Source: Gemmatimonadota bacterium (lineage in GTDB: Bacteria; Gemmatimonadota; Gemmatimonadetes; Longimicrobiales; Gaopeijiaceae). From it: DNA of 64,000 nucleotides. A program made the position numbers and the translations under genes. The stretch lies in NCBI GenBank assembly GCA_022826005.1, contig JAJDVT010000097.1, positions 100,453 through 164,452 on the forward strand, read 5' to 3'. The notes under the pieces were generated by a model that did no database searches, was not told where the DNA came from, and was given only the letters and a program-made list of their open reading frames with translations. Shown here piece by piece: positions 45,439-53,794 of the stretch. The first letter of the stretch is position 1. The number at the start of each line of letters is the position of its first letter.

Positions 45439-45602
45439 ATGATGAACACCAGGAAGCAATCGGGTATTCCTTCGCCAGAGCCTTGCGCTGGATCCGGTTC
45501 CTGCACGCGATGGCGCTGCTGGCCGAGGGATGCCGGGTGAGACGGTAGCGCATCGGCTCGGACTCAGCGACATTGCCGGCTGGAGCCGATTCGGTAAGGT
45601 GC
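45439..45602 (+). pseudogene. Start of a Cys-rich gene fused to an AraC fragment
   Basis: The codons MMNTRKQS after leader copy 2 resemble the start MMFNRKK of the Cys-rich gene. The sequence then switches to the AraC helix region (GYSFARALRWIRFLHAMALLAEGCRV), goes out of frame after a one-base loss and stops. This is a recombination scar between module copies. Confidence 0.75.
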
Positions 45603-45644
45603 CTGGCCCGGAAGAAAGGGGAGAAAATGACAACAAAAGGGACT

Positions 45645-45742
45645 GAAATGACATTTCGGGAAGGGTTGCGGGGGCCTACTATCGTCCGAACCGGCGGAAA
45701 TGCCGCCGGACGGTCACCTATCCCGAAAGGGGAGGAGGCAGG
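45645..45742 (+). promoter_or_regulatory. Structured leader, diverged copy 3
   Basis: Although about half of its bases differ from copies 1 and 2, it keeps the palindrome GAAATGACATTTC (45645-45657), a perfect 7-bp hairpin CCGGCGG/CCGCCGG with loop AAATG (45691-45709), a CCCGAAAGGG mini-hairpin, the GGGGAGGAGG ribosome site and ATGATG. The G-T pair of copy 1 is C-G here. Confidence 0.7.
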
Positions 45743-46417
45743 ATGATGAATGCCTACAGGAACGCCGCGAAAGCGTGGATGGACATCAAGGTCACCCTCA
45801 CCGCGCTGCTCGCCAAGATGTGCGCGGGGACTCGGTCTCTGGTCAGTGCATCGCACCGTGGGATGGTCTCGCGGCCGCGGACGACCGTGGGGTTGCTGGC
45901 GGTGAACTTGCCGGCAGCAAACTCAGTCAAGTTACTCCGTCCGATTGGGATCGCGATGTTCGTGATCCTGGTTGGTCCGCTGCTCCAGAGCGACTCCCGG
46001 GTTTCGGCTCAGACCTGTTTCACGTGTTCATTTGAGTGCCCGTTTGGTGCGGGGTTCTACTGTGAACCGAACGGGCCGCAGGGAGGAGACACAGAGCCCT
46101 GTTGGTTGCGCGTGTACGAATTGCAAAACCCAATCGACCCCGAGGAGGAAGGTACCGGTGGTTGCCTATGTGTGCCGCAAGGCGACCCTTGCCACGGCGG
46201 CGACGAAGGAGGTTCTGCCATGGCTGATCGCATGACCGATTTGCGCCAGGCCACGGACGTATTGGCTGCTGGTCACATGTTGCCGTCCGATGGTCCGCTG
46301 TACGTCGGCGTAACGGCCAAAGAGCTGGTGATCCGATGGAAGTGCAGTGGCTCGGTTGCAGCTCGAGTGGCAATCGCCGATGTCCCTCTTCCTGTGTCAG
46401 GGGCTCTCGCCGGATGA
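45743..46417 (+). CDS. Secreted Cys-rich protein with long leader region
   Basis: A 224-residue protein. It begins MMNAYRNAAKAW with about 70 residues before a hydrophobic segment (IGIAMFVILVGPLL) and the likely cleavage VSA/QTC. The mature part starts with CFTCSFECPFGAGFYC and continues with EPCWLRV, GGCLCVPQGDPCHGG, then a helical region (ADRMTDLRQATDVLAAGHML) that resembles in layout the ALTEIQQAL helix of the proteins at 3549 and 5425. It overlaps the next propeller by ATGA. Role unknown; probable partner of the propellers. Confidence 0.72.
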   Translation: MMNAYRNAAKAWMDIKVTLTALLAKMCAGTRSLVSASHRGMVSRPRTTVGLLAVNLPAANSVKLLRPIGIAMFVILVGPLLQSDSRVSAQTCFTCSFECPFGAGFYCEPNGPQGGDTEPCWLRVYELQNPIDPEEEGTGGCLCVPQGDPCHGGDEGGSAMADRMTDLRQATDVLAAGHMLPSDGPLYVGVTAKELVIRWKCSGSVAARVAIADVPLPVSGALAG

Positions 46418-47466
46418 CCCGCTTATGGGTTGGGGTGACGGCCCTGCTCGTCAGTGCATGTGGCGGGGATTCGCATACCTCTTCCGGACCTGGGGGATCG
46501 GAGGACGACTTTGGTGATCCCTGGCTCACGGAACCGAAATTCGAAATCGGAAAGGACATCGGTCGCGGCGACGAGGCCTCTTTCGGCCTGATCAGCAGCG
46601 TGCGGGTCCTGGATGAAGGCAAGCGAATCCTCGTTGTGGAAGCCGCTGCTTTGCGGGTTACGATTTGGACTCCGGAGGGTTCGCTGGTGCGGGAGGTGGG
46701 ACGACCCGGCGAGGGCCCGGGCGAGTTCACCGGGGCCCTTTTCGCCGAGGTCCACCGGGATGGATTCCGCATCCGCGATTTCCAGCGGTACAGTTCCTTT
46801 TCCCGTGACGGCGCGTTGATCGGAACTGCTCCATACCCTCCGCGACGACTCAGTTTCCGCGGTTTTCCGCTCGGGACCCAGGCGTTGCTCCACAACGGGT
46901 CCTTCCTTGCCATACCGCGGGTTCCGGCCGCGCCGTTGGCCGGGGTCGGCGGCGACGATCCGATCGAGTATGTGCCAGTCTACAATGTACGCGCCGAGGG
47001 TGACGATTGGACAACGGAGACGATTGCGATGCTGGACACTCGCAACCGGGACATGTCGATCAGGCCCAAGGGCACGCCATTCGAAGATCGAGGGTTCGAA
47101 TTGGGGCAGCCCTTTGGAGACTTTGATCTGACCTGGTTCGATCCGGATGCGGGCAGCGTTGTCGTATTGCGGAGAAACCTGGCGGGCGGTGCTGTGGAAC
47201 TGATGGAGATCGAGGCCTCGGGCGACACGCTTTGGCGTCGGCGCGTCTCGCCTTCCCCGGTGCCACTCGGCCCGGACAGGCTTGCCGCCTTTATCGATGA
47301 GACGGCGCGACGTGTGGCGACAGCGTTGGAGGGCAGAGAGGCCGAGTCGGCGACTGTTGGGGCGATCGCGGACGCGATTGAGGAAGTCCTATATGTACCC
47401 GATCCGTTGCCTGGTGCCACGCGCCTGCATGGAAGCGGGTCCGGAGAGATCTGGTTTCGGGGCTAA
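46414..47466 (+). CDS. 6-bladed beta-propeller lipoprotein ending at an in-frame TAA
   Basis: A 350-residue exported protein. MTRLWVGVTALLVSAC is a lipoprotein signal with lipobox VSAC. Blades include ILVVEAAALRVTIWTPEGSL, VGRPGEGPGEFTGALF, YNVRAEGDDWTTETIAMLD and DAGSVVVLRRNLAGGAVELM. Its start overlaps the upstream Cys-rich stop (ATGA). The frame ends at TAA 47464-47466 right after GEIWFRG, but the same frame continues with 62 codons homologous to the end of the next propeller, so the last blade has been lost by a nonsense change. Confidence 0.82.
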   Translation: MTRLWVGVTALLVSACGGDSHTSSGPGGSEDDFGDPWLTEPKFEIGKDIGRGDEASFGLISSVRVLDEGKRILVVEAAALRVTIWTPEGSLVREVGRPGEGPGEFTGALFAEVHRDGFRIRDFQRYSSFSRDGALIGTAPYPPRRLSFRGFPLGTQALLHNGSFLAIPRVPAAPLAGVGGDDPIEYVPVYNVRAEGDDWTTETIAMLDTRNRDMSIRPKGTPFEDRGFELGQPFGDFDLTWFDPDAGSVVVLRRNLAGGAVELMEIEASGDTLWRRRVSPSPVPLGPDRLAAFIDETARRVATALEGREAESATVGAIADAIEEVLYVPDPLPGATRLHGSGSGEIWFRG

Positions 47467-47655
47467 CAGACACAGGACACGCTCTCGCTCTGGTACGTGA
47501 TCGGGAGGGATGGAGTGCAAGGACACAAGGTACTGCTGCCGCCCGGATTCCGAGCAATGGACGCGACGGATAGCCATGTATGGGGCATACGCCGGGACGA
47601 TTTCGGAGTGCAGTACGTGGTGGGTAGGCGCTTGGTGCCTCCAAATGGTGCGTAG
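47467..47655 (+). pseudogene. Stranded C-terminal tail of the upstream propeller
   Basis: In frame after the TAA the sequence reads SLWYVIGRDGVQGHKVLLPP and SHVWGIRRDDFGVQYVVGRR, ending at TAG 47653-47655. It aligns with the C-terminus of the next propeller (VVWYSIPRGDEDSESRRVLL, RVWGFSTSDDGTRTTVGLLL). The following gene starts at 47645, overlapping this tail by 11 bp, as expected if translation once ran through to 47655. Confidence 0.75.
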
Positions 47656-48901
47656 GGGCAACACGACTCGTGCGCTGCCTGGATGCGCTGTAGCGGGGGC
47701 GTACCGGCAAGCGGTTGCGGTGTCGGCGACCGCCCTGCTGGTGCTGTGGGTTCCGGGGCCAGGGTCTGGAATGCAAACAGGGTCTGCTACATGGACAACG
47801 CGCTTGGCGTACGTGCTCGAAATGCCGGGAAGCCACGATGGGGACGTTGGGTTGTGGGCGCGCTCGCGTATCGGTGCCGGCGGATCCCGCATTGTCGTCG
47901 TCACGGGAGGTCCCGAGCGGCCACGCAGCTGGGGGGTATCCGTCTGGTCGGCGGATGGAGCGCTACTGCTCGCAACCGAATCGCAGGAGATGGCCGAAGG
48001 TCTCTTCCGGCCAACCGGGTTGCGTGCCGGCGTTGCCGGTTTCAGGCTGCGCCACTCTGGCCGATCCGTGTGGTACGCGTACGAGGACGCGCGTGCGTTG
48101 CAGACGGTGCATCATCCTCCCGGGTTCGAGCAGTTCATCGCACTGGACTCCGGTGGCCTTCTGGGATTCGGACGCCTTCCGGTATGGTTCGAGGGTACCG
48201 ATGCACCCGAGGCAAGGGCCATTGTTCACGGCCGGCCAGTCGACAAAGGTTGGGAGCCGGACACCATCGGTTTTCTCGACATTCGCCACCGGAGTTGGTA
48301 CATCGAGCTTCCGGCGGACCCGAGCCAACCTCACATCCGGCTTGAAGCGGTGGGTGTCCCGCAACCATTTGCGGACCACGACCTGGCCCAGATCGATTCG
48401 GATGCCGGGAGCGTGCTGGTCGTTCGCCGGAATTCGGCCCCGGGGACCGCAGAGCTCATCGAGCTTCTCGCGGCGGGCGACACTGCCTGGCATCGCCGCC
48501 TTGTCCTCGAAGTGATGCCGCTTACGGCCGAGCGGGCGGAGGAGGTCATCAAGGCCGAATTCACCCGACGTGAAACTGATGGGGCCTCGTATTTGGCCAG
48601 GCCCGAGGCGAGGTTGGTCATCAAGGAAGCGATTTACGTGCCAAGGCACCTGCCATCCGTTTCCCGCATGGTGCTGACGGCCTCACGCGAAGTCTGGCTC
48701 AGGACACCGCGGGAGGAAGACGGGATGGTCGTTTGGTACTCGATTCCGCGTGGGGATGAAGACAGCGAATCCCGGCGGGTCCTGCTGCCGGCCACGTTCC
48801 AGCTGCAGGACGCTTACGGCGACCGGGTGTGGGGCTTTTCGACATCCGACGACGGCACGCGAACCACAGTGGGTCTGCTTCTGGTTTCTCCGTCCGGTTG
48901 A
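47645..48901 (+). CDS. Exported 6-bladed beta-propeller protein
   Basis: A 418-residue protein. The ATG at 47645 gives a signal region with a hydrophobic core (AVAVSATALLVLWVPGPGSG). Blades include RPRSWGVSVWSADGALLL, GRSVWYAYEDARALQTVH, DSDAGSVLVVRRNSAPGTAELI and EVWLRTPREEDGMVVWYSIP. It is homologous to the gene before it over the whole mature part and intact at the end. The longer open frame to 47510 would overlap that gene and is rejected. Ligand unknown. Confidence 0.8.
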   Translation: MVRRGNTTRALPGCAVAGAYRQAVAVSATALLVLWVPGPGSGMQTGSATWTTRLAYVLEMPGSHDGDVGLWARSRIGAGGSRIVVVTGGPERPRSWGVSVWSADGALLLATESQEMAEGLFRPTGLRAGVAGFRLRHSGRSVWYAYEDARALQTVHHPPGFEQFIALDSGGLLGFGRLPVWFEGTDAPEARAIVHGRPVDKGWEPDTIGFLDIRHRSWYIELPADPSQPHIRLEAVGVPQPFADHDLAQIDSDAGSVLVVRRNSAPGTAELIELLAAGDTAWHRRLVLEVMPLTAERAEEVIKAEFTRRETDGASYLARPEARLVIKEAIYVPRHLPSVSRMVLTASREVWLRTPREEDGMVVWYSIPRGDEDSESRRVLLPATFQLQDAYGDRVWGFSTSDDGTRTTVGLLLVSPSG

Positions 48902-49270
48902 TGGGATCCCCCAACGGATCTTCGCCGAGTCGCGCCTGAAGGCGGTCAGCGTGGTGCGCATTTGGTCCGATGTCCCGTCGGGCGGGGTGCCGTGGCGCGG
49001 CAGCACGTGCCTTGCCGACACGCTCGGGGGCGCCGGAGTTGCGCCTGTATAACCGGCAACCCTGCCGGGTCGGCGCACCGTCCCAGAAATGGAACAGCAA
49101 CCCCAACGATTCGACTGGCACGGAGAAGGCCGGATGGACACTCTGCACGCCCTCTGCAGCGCCGAGGAACGGCGAATCGGTCCCGCGTACGGCCTGTTGC
49201 TGACCCGGGCATCCGGGTCAGCACCGGTTCTACTGCCGCCGGCGATGAACTTTCTTTCGTGCTGCCCCAG
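48902..49270. other. Gene-free interval after the propeller array
   Basis: No supported gene. A frame shifted relative to the upstream propeller stays open to about 49052 but shows no blade motif that I can match. GACCCGGGCATCCGGGTC at 49202-49219 is a palindromic stretch. No clear promoter was found for the lipoprotein at 49271. Confidence 0.4.
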
Positions 49271-49768
49271 GTGCATAATCGACCGTTCTCCGAGCAGGCT
49301 TCCGGGGTCCGCAGGGGCCGCCTGCCATTCCCCGTGGCGGTCCTCTTCCTGCTGGCATGCTCCGACGCCGCCTGGAACGCCGCCAACGGGGATGGGGCCG
49401 ACGGGCTCACGACGGTCCCCGTGACACCGGGCGAGGCAATCGCGTCGTTCGCACACGCATTCGGCCCGGTTTACCTGGACGACGTTCGCGGGATTGCCCT
49501 GGCGAAGGACGGCAGGAGCGTCCATGTCCTGGACACGCACCATGTCCACCACCTCGACCTGAACGGGCGCCGTCTCGCGGACCGCGATTACGGCTGGGAT
49601 GAGCCCCTGGCGTTCAGTATCCCTCTGGATGGGGACACGATTTCGCATCGTCTCGCCAGGCGTGGGCTCGGGTCGGATCTCGTGGACGTGATCGTGCTTC
49701 CCGACCGGCTCGTCGTGGCCTCCTCGACGTCGGTGAGCTTCCTGAGGGTCGAACGGGAGCAGAGGTAG
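49271..49768 (+). CDS. Small putative lipoprotein, propeller-like fragment
   Basis: A 165-residue protein. GTG 49271 gives a signal ([16 protein letters not shown]) with lipobox LLAC. The mature part contains one or two propeller-like blades: [22 protein letters not shown] and [20 protein letters not shown]. It is far too short for a six-bladed propeller, so it is either a truncated member of the array or an independent small lipoprotein. The longer open frame to 48962 lacks a signal at its start. Confidence 0.6.
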   Translation: MHNRPFSEQASGVRRGRLPFPVAVLFLLACSDAAWNAANGDGADGLTTVPVTPGEAIASFAHAFGPVYLDDVRGIALAKDGRSVHVLDTHHVHHLDLNGRRLADRDYGWDEPLAFSIPLDGDTISHRLARRGLGSDLVDVIVLPDRLVVASSTSVSFLRVEREQR

Positions 49769-49934
49769 CAAGGCCCCCCATCCCGGTCCCGCTCCGCGCC
49801 CGCCCAGCCGCGGCGCGGCACCCCGCTTGACGCCCCCCTTTCCCCTGCCCATCATGGGACCCCATAGAGGCATAGCGCGGCCCCGGGAGCGGGCGGCGCA
49901 CGGGCGAATCCCCAACTTCGGGAGGACAGCGGGA

Positions 49935-50135
49935 ATGACACGAGGGACGGTCAAGTGGTTCAACGATTCCAAGGGCTACGGCTTCATCACCCGTCCATCG
50001 GGCGGCGACGTGTTCGTTCACTTCAGCTCGATTCAGGGGGATGGGTTCCGAACCCTGGCCGAGGGCGACGAGGTGGAGTTCGAGGTTCAGGAGACGGACC
50101 GGGGCCTGCAGGCGACCAACGTGATTCGCGCCTGA
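49935..50135 (+). CDS. Cold-shock-domain protein
   Basis: A 66-residue single CSD protein, [20 protein letters not shown], with RNP1 (KGYGFI) and RNP2 (VFVHFSSI). It binds single-stranded RNA or DNA and acts as an RNA chaperone. The ATG at 49935 is preceded by GGAGGACAGCGGGA. The longer frame starting at 49827 adds an unrelated Pro/Arg-rich stretch. Confidence 0.95.
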   Translation: MTRGTVKWFNDSKGYGFITRPSGGDVFVHFSSIQGDGFRTLAEGDEVEFEVQETDRGLQATNVIRA

Positions 50136-50170
50136 CCGTCGTCCCGGAGCGGAGCTATGGGGATCGAGAC

Positions 50171-50285
50171 TGTAAGGTAAACATGACATTTTGTAAAGTT
50201 GTCATTACAGTGTGGCCCGTTGAGCGTACCGGTCCGACGCGGATGCATCGCCGACCGAATTCAGCGGGGCTTTATTCCACGGGCT
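50171..50285 (+). repeat. 115-bp composite repeat, copy C (39-bp dyad plus 47-bp block)
   Basis: Bases 50171-50209 are the dyad (starts TGTAAGGTAAACATGAC, ends GTTGTCATTACA); 50239-50285 are the block (GCGGATGCATCGCCGACC ... TTATTCCACGGGCT). The spacer shares GAGCG and CGGTCC with the inverted copy at 62497-62611, which is also exactly 115 bp. It ends 26 bp before the polA start, in the leader region of that gene. Confidence 0.75.
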
Positions 50286-50311
50286 AAGGGTCGCGGGCGC
50301 CGCCGCACACC

Positions 50312-53224
50312 ATGGACACACCTCCGAAGACCGCTCCCCGACTCTTCCTGATCGATGCCTATGCGCTGATCTACCGGTCGTTCTTCGCCTTCATCCACAG
50401 ACCGCTCACCAACGCGCGCGGGGAGAACACGTCGGCGCCCTTCGGCTTCGCCAACTTCCTCTTCCAGATCCGCGACAACTACCGGCCGGACTACATCGCG
50501 GTCGTCTTCGATTCGGGGCGGAGCCACCGCGAGGAGCTGTACCCCGAGTACAAGGCGACCCGCGAGAAGATGCCCCGCGAGCTGCGCGAGAGCCTGCCGC
50601 GGGTGCGGGAGCTGGTGGAGGCGTTCGGGGACCGGGTGATCGCGGTGGACGGGTGGGAGGCCGACGACGTGATCGGGACGCTGGCGGCGCGGGCGGTGGC
50701 CGGCGGGCTCGAGGCCGTGATCGTGTCGGGGGACAAGGACTTCCTGCAGCTGGTGGGCGACCGCGTGCAGCTGCTGAACCCGGGACGGGGCGGTCCGCAG
50801 GGGGTGGCGGCGGAGTGGGTGGACGAGGAGGGCGCGGGCGCGAAGCTGGGCGTGGCGCCCGGGCAGGTGGTGGACTACCTGGCGCTGGTTGGCGACAGCT
50901 CGGACAACGTGCCCGGGGCGCCGGGGATTGGGCCCAAGACGGCGCGCAAGCTGCTGGAGAGCTATGGGACGCTCGAGGAGGTGCTAGAGCACGCGGGTGA
51001 GATCAAGGCCAGGCGGGCTCGCGAATCGCTGATCGCGAACCGCGAGCAGGTGCTGCTGTCGAAGGAATTGGTGACGATCCGCACCGATGTGGGGGTCGAC
51101 GCCGAGCTGGAGGACCTGAAGGTGTCGGCGCCGGACAACGAGAGGCTGCGGGCGCTGTTCGTGGAGCTGGAGTTTCGGACGTTGTTGGGCCGGCTGGAGG
51201 GGGTGGGGGGGGGTGGGCCGGGCGCGGCGTCGGCCGCGGCTGAAGCGGCCGCGGCTGAAGTGGGCCGAGGGGGCGAAGCACGCAGGGCGGGTGATGCAGG
51301 CGGAGCGGGCGGCGTGGCCACGGGCGACGGGGGACCGGAGTACTTGCTCGTGGCCGATGCGGATGAGGTGGAGGCCGTGGCGCGGGCCTGCCGGGAAGCC
51401 GGGGTGATGGGCGTCGCGGTCCTCAACCGTACAATGGTGCCGACCCGGGGTGGGGTGGCGGGGGTGGCGGTGGCGGCGGGGCGCCGAGCCGGGGCGCCGC
51501 GGACGGAGGACGAGGCGGGGGGGGCCGCGCCACCTCCGGAGTGCCACTACCTGCCGGTGGGGCATGAGAGCGCGATGTCGCTGGGGCTGGGTGGGGAGGA
51601 GGGGGGTGGGGGGGACAATCTCCCCGCGCTGGACAGCGAGGCGATGGCGCCGCTTCGTGCCGTTCTGGCGGACCCCGAGGTCACCAAGGTGGGCCACGAC
51701 CTGAAGAGGTCGCTGATTGCGTGCCGGCGCGCGGGACTGGAGCTTGCCGGTCCGTTCAAGGACGTGATGGTGGCGTCGTACGTGCTGGATCCGGGGCGGC
51801 GGCACCGGGATCTCGCCGCGCTCGCCACCGACTTCCTGGGCCGCGAGACCACCGCGCCCGCGAAGGTGCTGGGGACCGGCAAGAAGCGGCGGGGGTTCGG
51901 CGAGATCGCCGCCGCCGAGGCGCTGTCCTTCGCCTGCGAGCAGGCCGAGTTGCCGCTGCAGCTCTGGGAGCGCTTCTCGGGCCAACTGGCCGCGGAGGGG
52001 CTTGACGAGCTCCTGGACGAGCTGGAGACGCCCCTGATCCCCGTGCTGGCCGACATGGAGATGAACGGAGTGGGGATCGACCCCGGTTTCTTCGCGTCCA
52101 TGAGCGCGCGGCTTGCCGACGAACTGCGCCTCATCCGCGAGGACATCCACCGGGTCGCCGGCACCGAGTTCAACATCAACTCGACGCCGCAGCTGCGTAA
52201 AGTCCTGTTTGAGCGCCTTGGCCTGCCCGTCATCAAGCGCACCAAGACCGGCCCGTCCACGGATTCGTCCGTGCTTGAGCAGCTTGCGGTGCAGGGCCAC
52301 GAGCTGCCGCGCCTGATGATGGACTACCGGCAGCTGGAGAAGCTGCGCAACACCTACGTCGACGCGCTTCCGGCGCTGGTGAATCCCGAAACGCGGCGGA
52401 TTCACACGACCTTCAACCAGGCGGTCGCCGCCACCGGCCGACTGTCATCCTCCGACCCCAATCTGCAGAACATTCCCATCCGCACCCCGGTCGGCCGCGA
52501 GATCCGGAGGGGGTTCATCGCCCCCGACGGCGCTCTCCTTCTCACCGCCGATTACTCGCAGATCGAGCTGCGCATCCTGGCGCACTTCTCCGGCGACGAA
52601 GTGTTCGTGAGAGCATTCCGGGAGGGAAAGGATGTCCACCGGGAGACCGCGGCGGTGATCTTCGACGTCCCCGCCGGCGAGGTCAGCGGCGGGATGCGCG
52701 ACCGGGCCAAGACGGTGAACTTCGCCACGCTCTACGGTCAGGGACCCTTCAGCCTGGCCCGGCAGCTCGACATCTCGATGGAGGACGCGAAGCAGTTCAT
52801 TTCGCAGTACTTCGAGCGCTTTGCCGGCGTGCGGCGATTTCTCGACGAACAGGTCGCGCAGGCGAAGGAACTGGGGTACGTGGCCACGCTGCTGGGCCGC
52901 CGCCGCCGGATCCCCGAGTTGCGGGCGCGGGCGTGGAACGTGCGCCAGTTCGGCGAGCGGGTGGCGCAGAACACGCCGATCCAGGGGACCGCGGCCGACC
53001 TCATCAAGGTGGCGATGATCCGGATCCGGGAGCTTCTGGGCGGCGACCCGGAAGTTCGCATGGTCCTCCAGGTGCACGACGAGCTCGTCTTCGAGGTGGC
53101 CGAGGGCCGGGTGGACGAGGTGGGCGCTGCGGTGGTGGAGGTGATGGAGTCGGCGATGGAGCTGAGTGTGCCGCTGAAGGTGGATATGGGATCAGGGAGG
53201 ACCTGGTACGACTGCAAGGGGTGA
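50312..53224 (+). CDS. polA: DNA polymerase I, proofreading site degenerate
   Basis: A 970-residue enzyme. The 5'-3' nuclease domain is intact (LFLIDAYALIYRSFFAF, GWEADDVIGTLA, VSGDKDFLQLV, GDSSDNVPGAPGIGPKTA). The polymerase domain has motif A DYSQIELRILAHFSGD, motif B RDRAKTVNFATLYGQG and motif C QVHDELVFEV. The middle 3'-5' exonuclease-like domain lacks the DxE pair and the later Asp residues (KRSLIACR, FACEQAEL in their place), so it should not proofread, as in Taq polymerase. A Gly/Ala/Glu-rich low-complexity insert occupies residues about 295-335. Confidence 0.95.
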   Translation: MDTPPKTAPRLFLIDAYALIYRSFFAFIHRPLTNARGENTSAPFGFANFLFQIRDNYRPDYIAVVFDSGRSHREELYPEYKATREKMPRELRESLPRVRELVEAFGDRVIAVDGWEADDVIGTLAARAVAGGLEAVIVSGDKDFLQLVGDRVQLLNPGRGGPQGVAAEWVDEEGAGAKLGVAPGQVVDYLALVGDSSDNVPGAPGIGPKTARKLLESYGTLEEVLEHAGEIKARRARESLIANREQVLLSKELVTIRTDVGVDAELEDLKVSAPDNERLRALFVELEFRTLLGRLEGVGGGGPGAASAAAEAAAAEVGRGGEARRAGDAGGAGGVATGDGGPEYLLVADADEVEAVARACREAGVMGVAVLNRTMVPTRGGVAGVAVAAGRRAGAPRTEDEAGGAAPPPECHYLPVGHESAMSLGLGGEEGGGGDNLPALDSEAMAPLRAVLADPEVTKVGHDLKRSLIACRRAGLELAGPFKDVMVASYVLDPGRRHRDLAALATDFLGRETTAPAKVLGTGKKRRGFGEIAAAEALSFACEQAELPLQLWERFSGQLAAEGLDELLDELETPLIPVLADMEMNGVGIDPGFFASMSARLADELRLIREDIHRVAGTEFNINSTPQLRKVLFERLGLPVIKRTKTGPSTDSSVLEQLAVQGHELPRLMMDYRQLEKLRNTYVDALPALVNPETRRIHTTFNQAVAATGRLSSSDPNLQNIPIRTPVGREIRRGFIAPDGALLLTADYSQIELRILAHFSGDEVFVRAFREGKDVHRETAAVIFDVPAGEVSGGMRDRAKTVNFATLYGQGPFSLARQLDISMEDAKQFISQYFERFAGVRRFLDEQVAQAKELGYVATLLGRRRRIPELRARAWNVRQFGERVAQNTPIQGTAADLIKVAMIRIRELLGGDPEVRMVLQVHDELVFEVAEGRVDEVGAAVVEVMESAMELSVPLKVDMGSGRTWYDCKG

Positions 53225-53446
53225 TGCCGGTCCCGACCGGCCATGCGGACGCCCGAAAAAGCGGTTTCAGCACCGATCCCGGCCAAAGTAGTCCCATCCA
53301 GCCATGTATGCGCCCCCCGATCCCCCACACCTTGTTGCCACAACACTCGACCGGGTCTCCCGGCGCCGTGGCGTCGCCTCACACGGCCTCCGCGCCGGCC
53401 ACCGGCCCGGTCACCAGTTCACATTCTGGAAGGGGAGGACCGTCCC

Positions 53447-53785
53447 GTGAGCCGTTCGGTAAACAAGATCATTCTCGTGGGGAATGTGGGTAGCGACCCC
53501 GAAGTGCGCATCACCAGCGCGGGCGTGAAGGTGGCCCGCATCTCCCTGGCGACCAACTGGCGGACAGGGGGAGAGGATCCGGAGGAGCGCACCGACTGGC
53601 ACCGCGTCAACCTGTGGGGCCGGCTGGCGCAGGTTGCCGAGGACTACGTGTCCAAGGGCGACAAGCTATTCGTGGAGGGGTACCTGCAATACGATTCCTA
53701 CGAGCGTGACGGCGTCACGATTCCGACGGCCGAAATCCGTGCCCGTGAGATGGTCATGCTCACCCCGCGCGCGGGTGATGCCTGA
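53447..53785 (+). CDS. ssb: Single-stranded DNA-binding protein, short
   Basis: A 112-residue OB-fold protein: SRSVNKIILVGNVGSDPEVR, RISLATNWRTGGEDPEERTDWHRVNLWGRLAQ, YVSKGDKLFVEGYLQYDSYER. The usual acidic C-terminal tail that recruits repair and replication proteins is absent; the protein stops at MLTPRAGDA. It may be a secondary Ssb. The GTG at 53447 has AAGGGGAGG upstream. The longer frame starting at 53243 adds an unrelated segment. It converges with the sigma gene, leaving only 9 bp. Confidence 0.9.
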   Translation: MSRSVNKIILVGNVGSDPEVRITSAGVKVARISLATNWRTGGEDPEERTDWHRVNLWGRLAQVAEDYVSKGDKLFVEGYLQYDSYERDGVTIPTAEIRAREMVMLTPRAGDA

Positions 53786-53794
53786 GGGGATCCG

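Noticed and set aside
45645..45742. Known riboswitch (for example c-di-GMP, glycine, cobalamin)
   Set aside because: None of the conserved cores of classes I know can be seen; the element has its own conserved features.
48902..49052. Frameshifted extension of the propeller ending at 48901
   Set aside because: The alternate frame is open but does not align with the C-termini of the other propellers, whereas the annotated end does.
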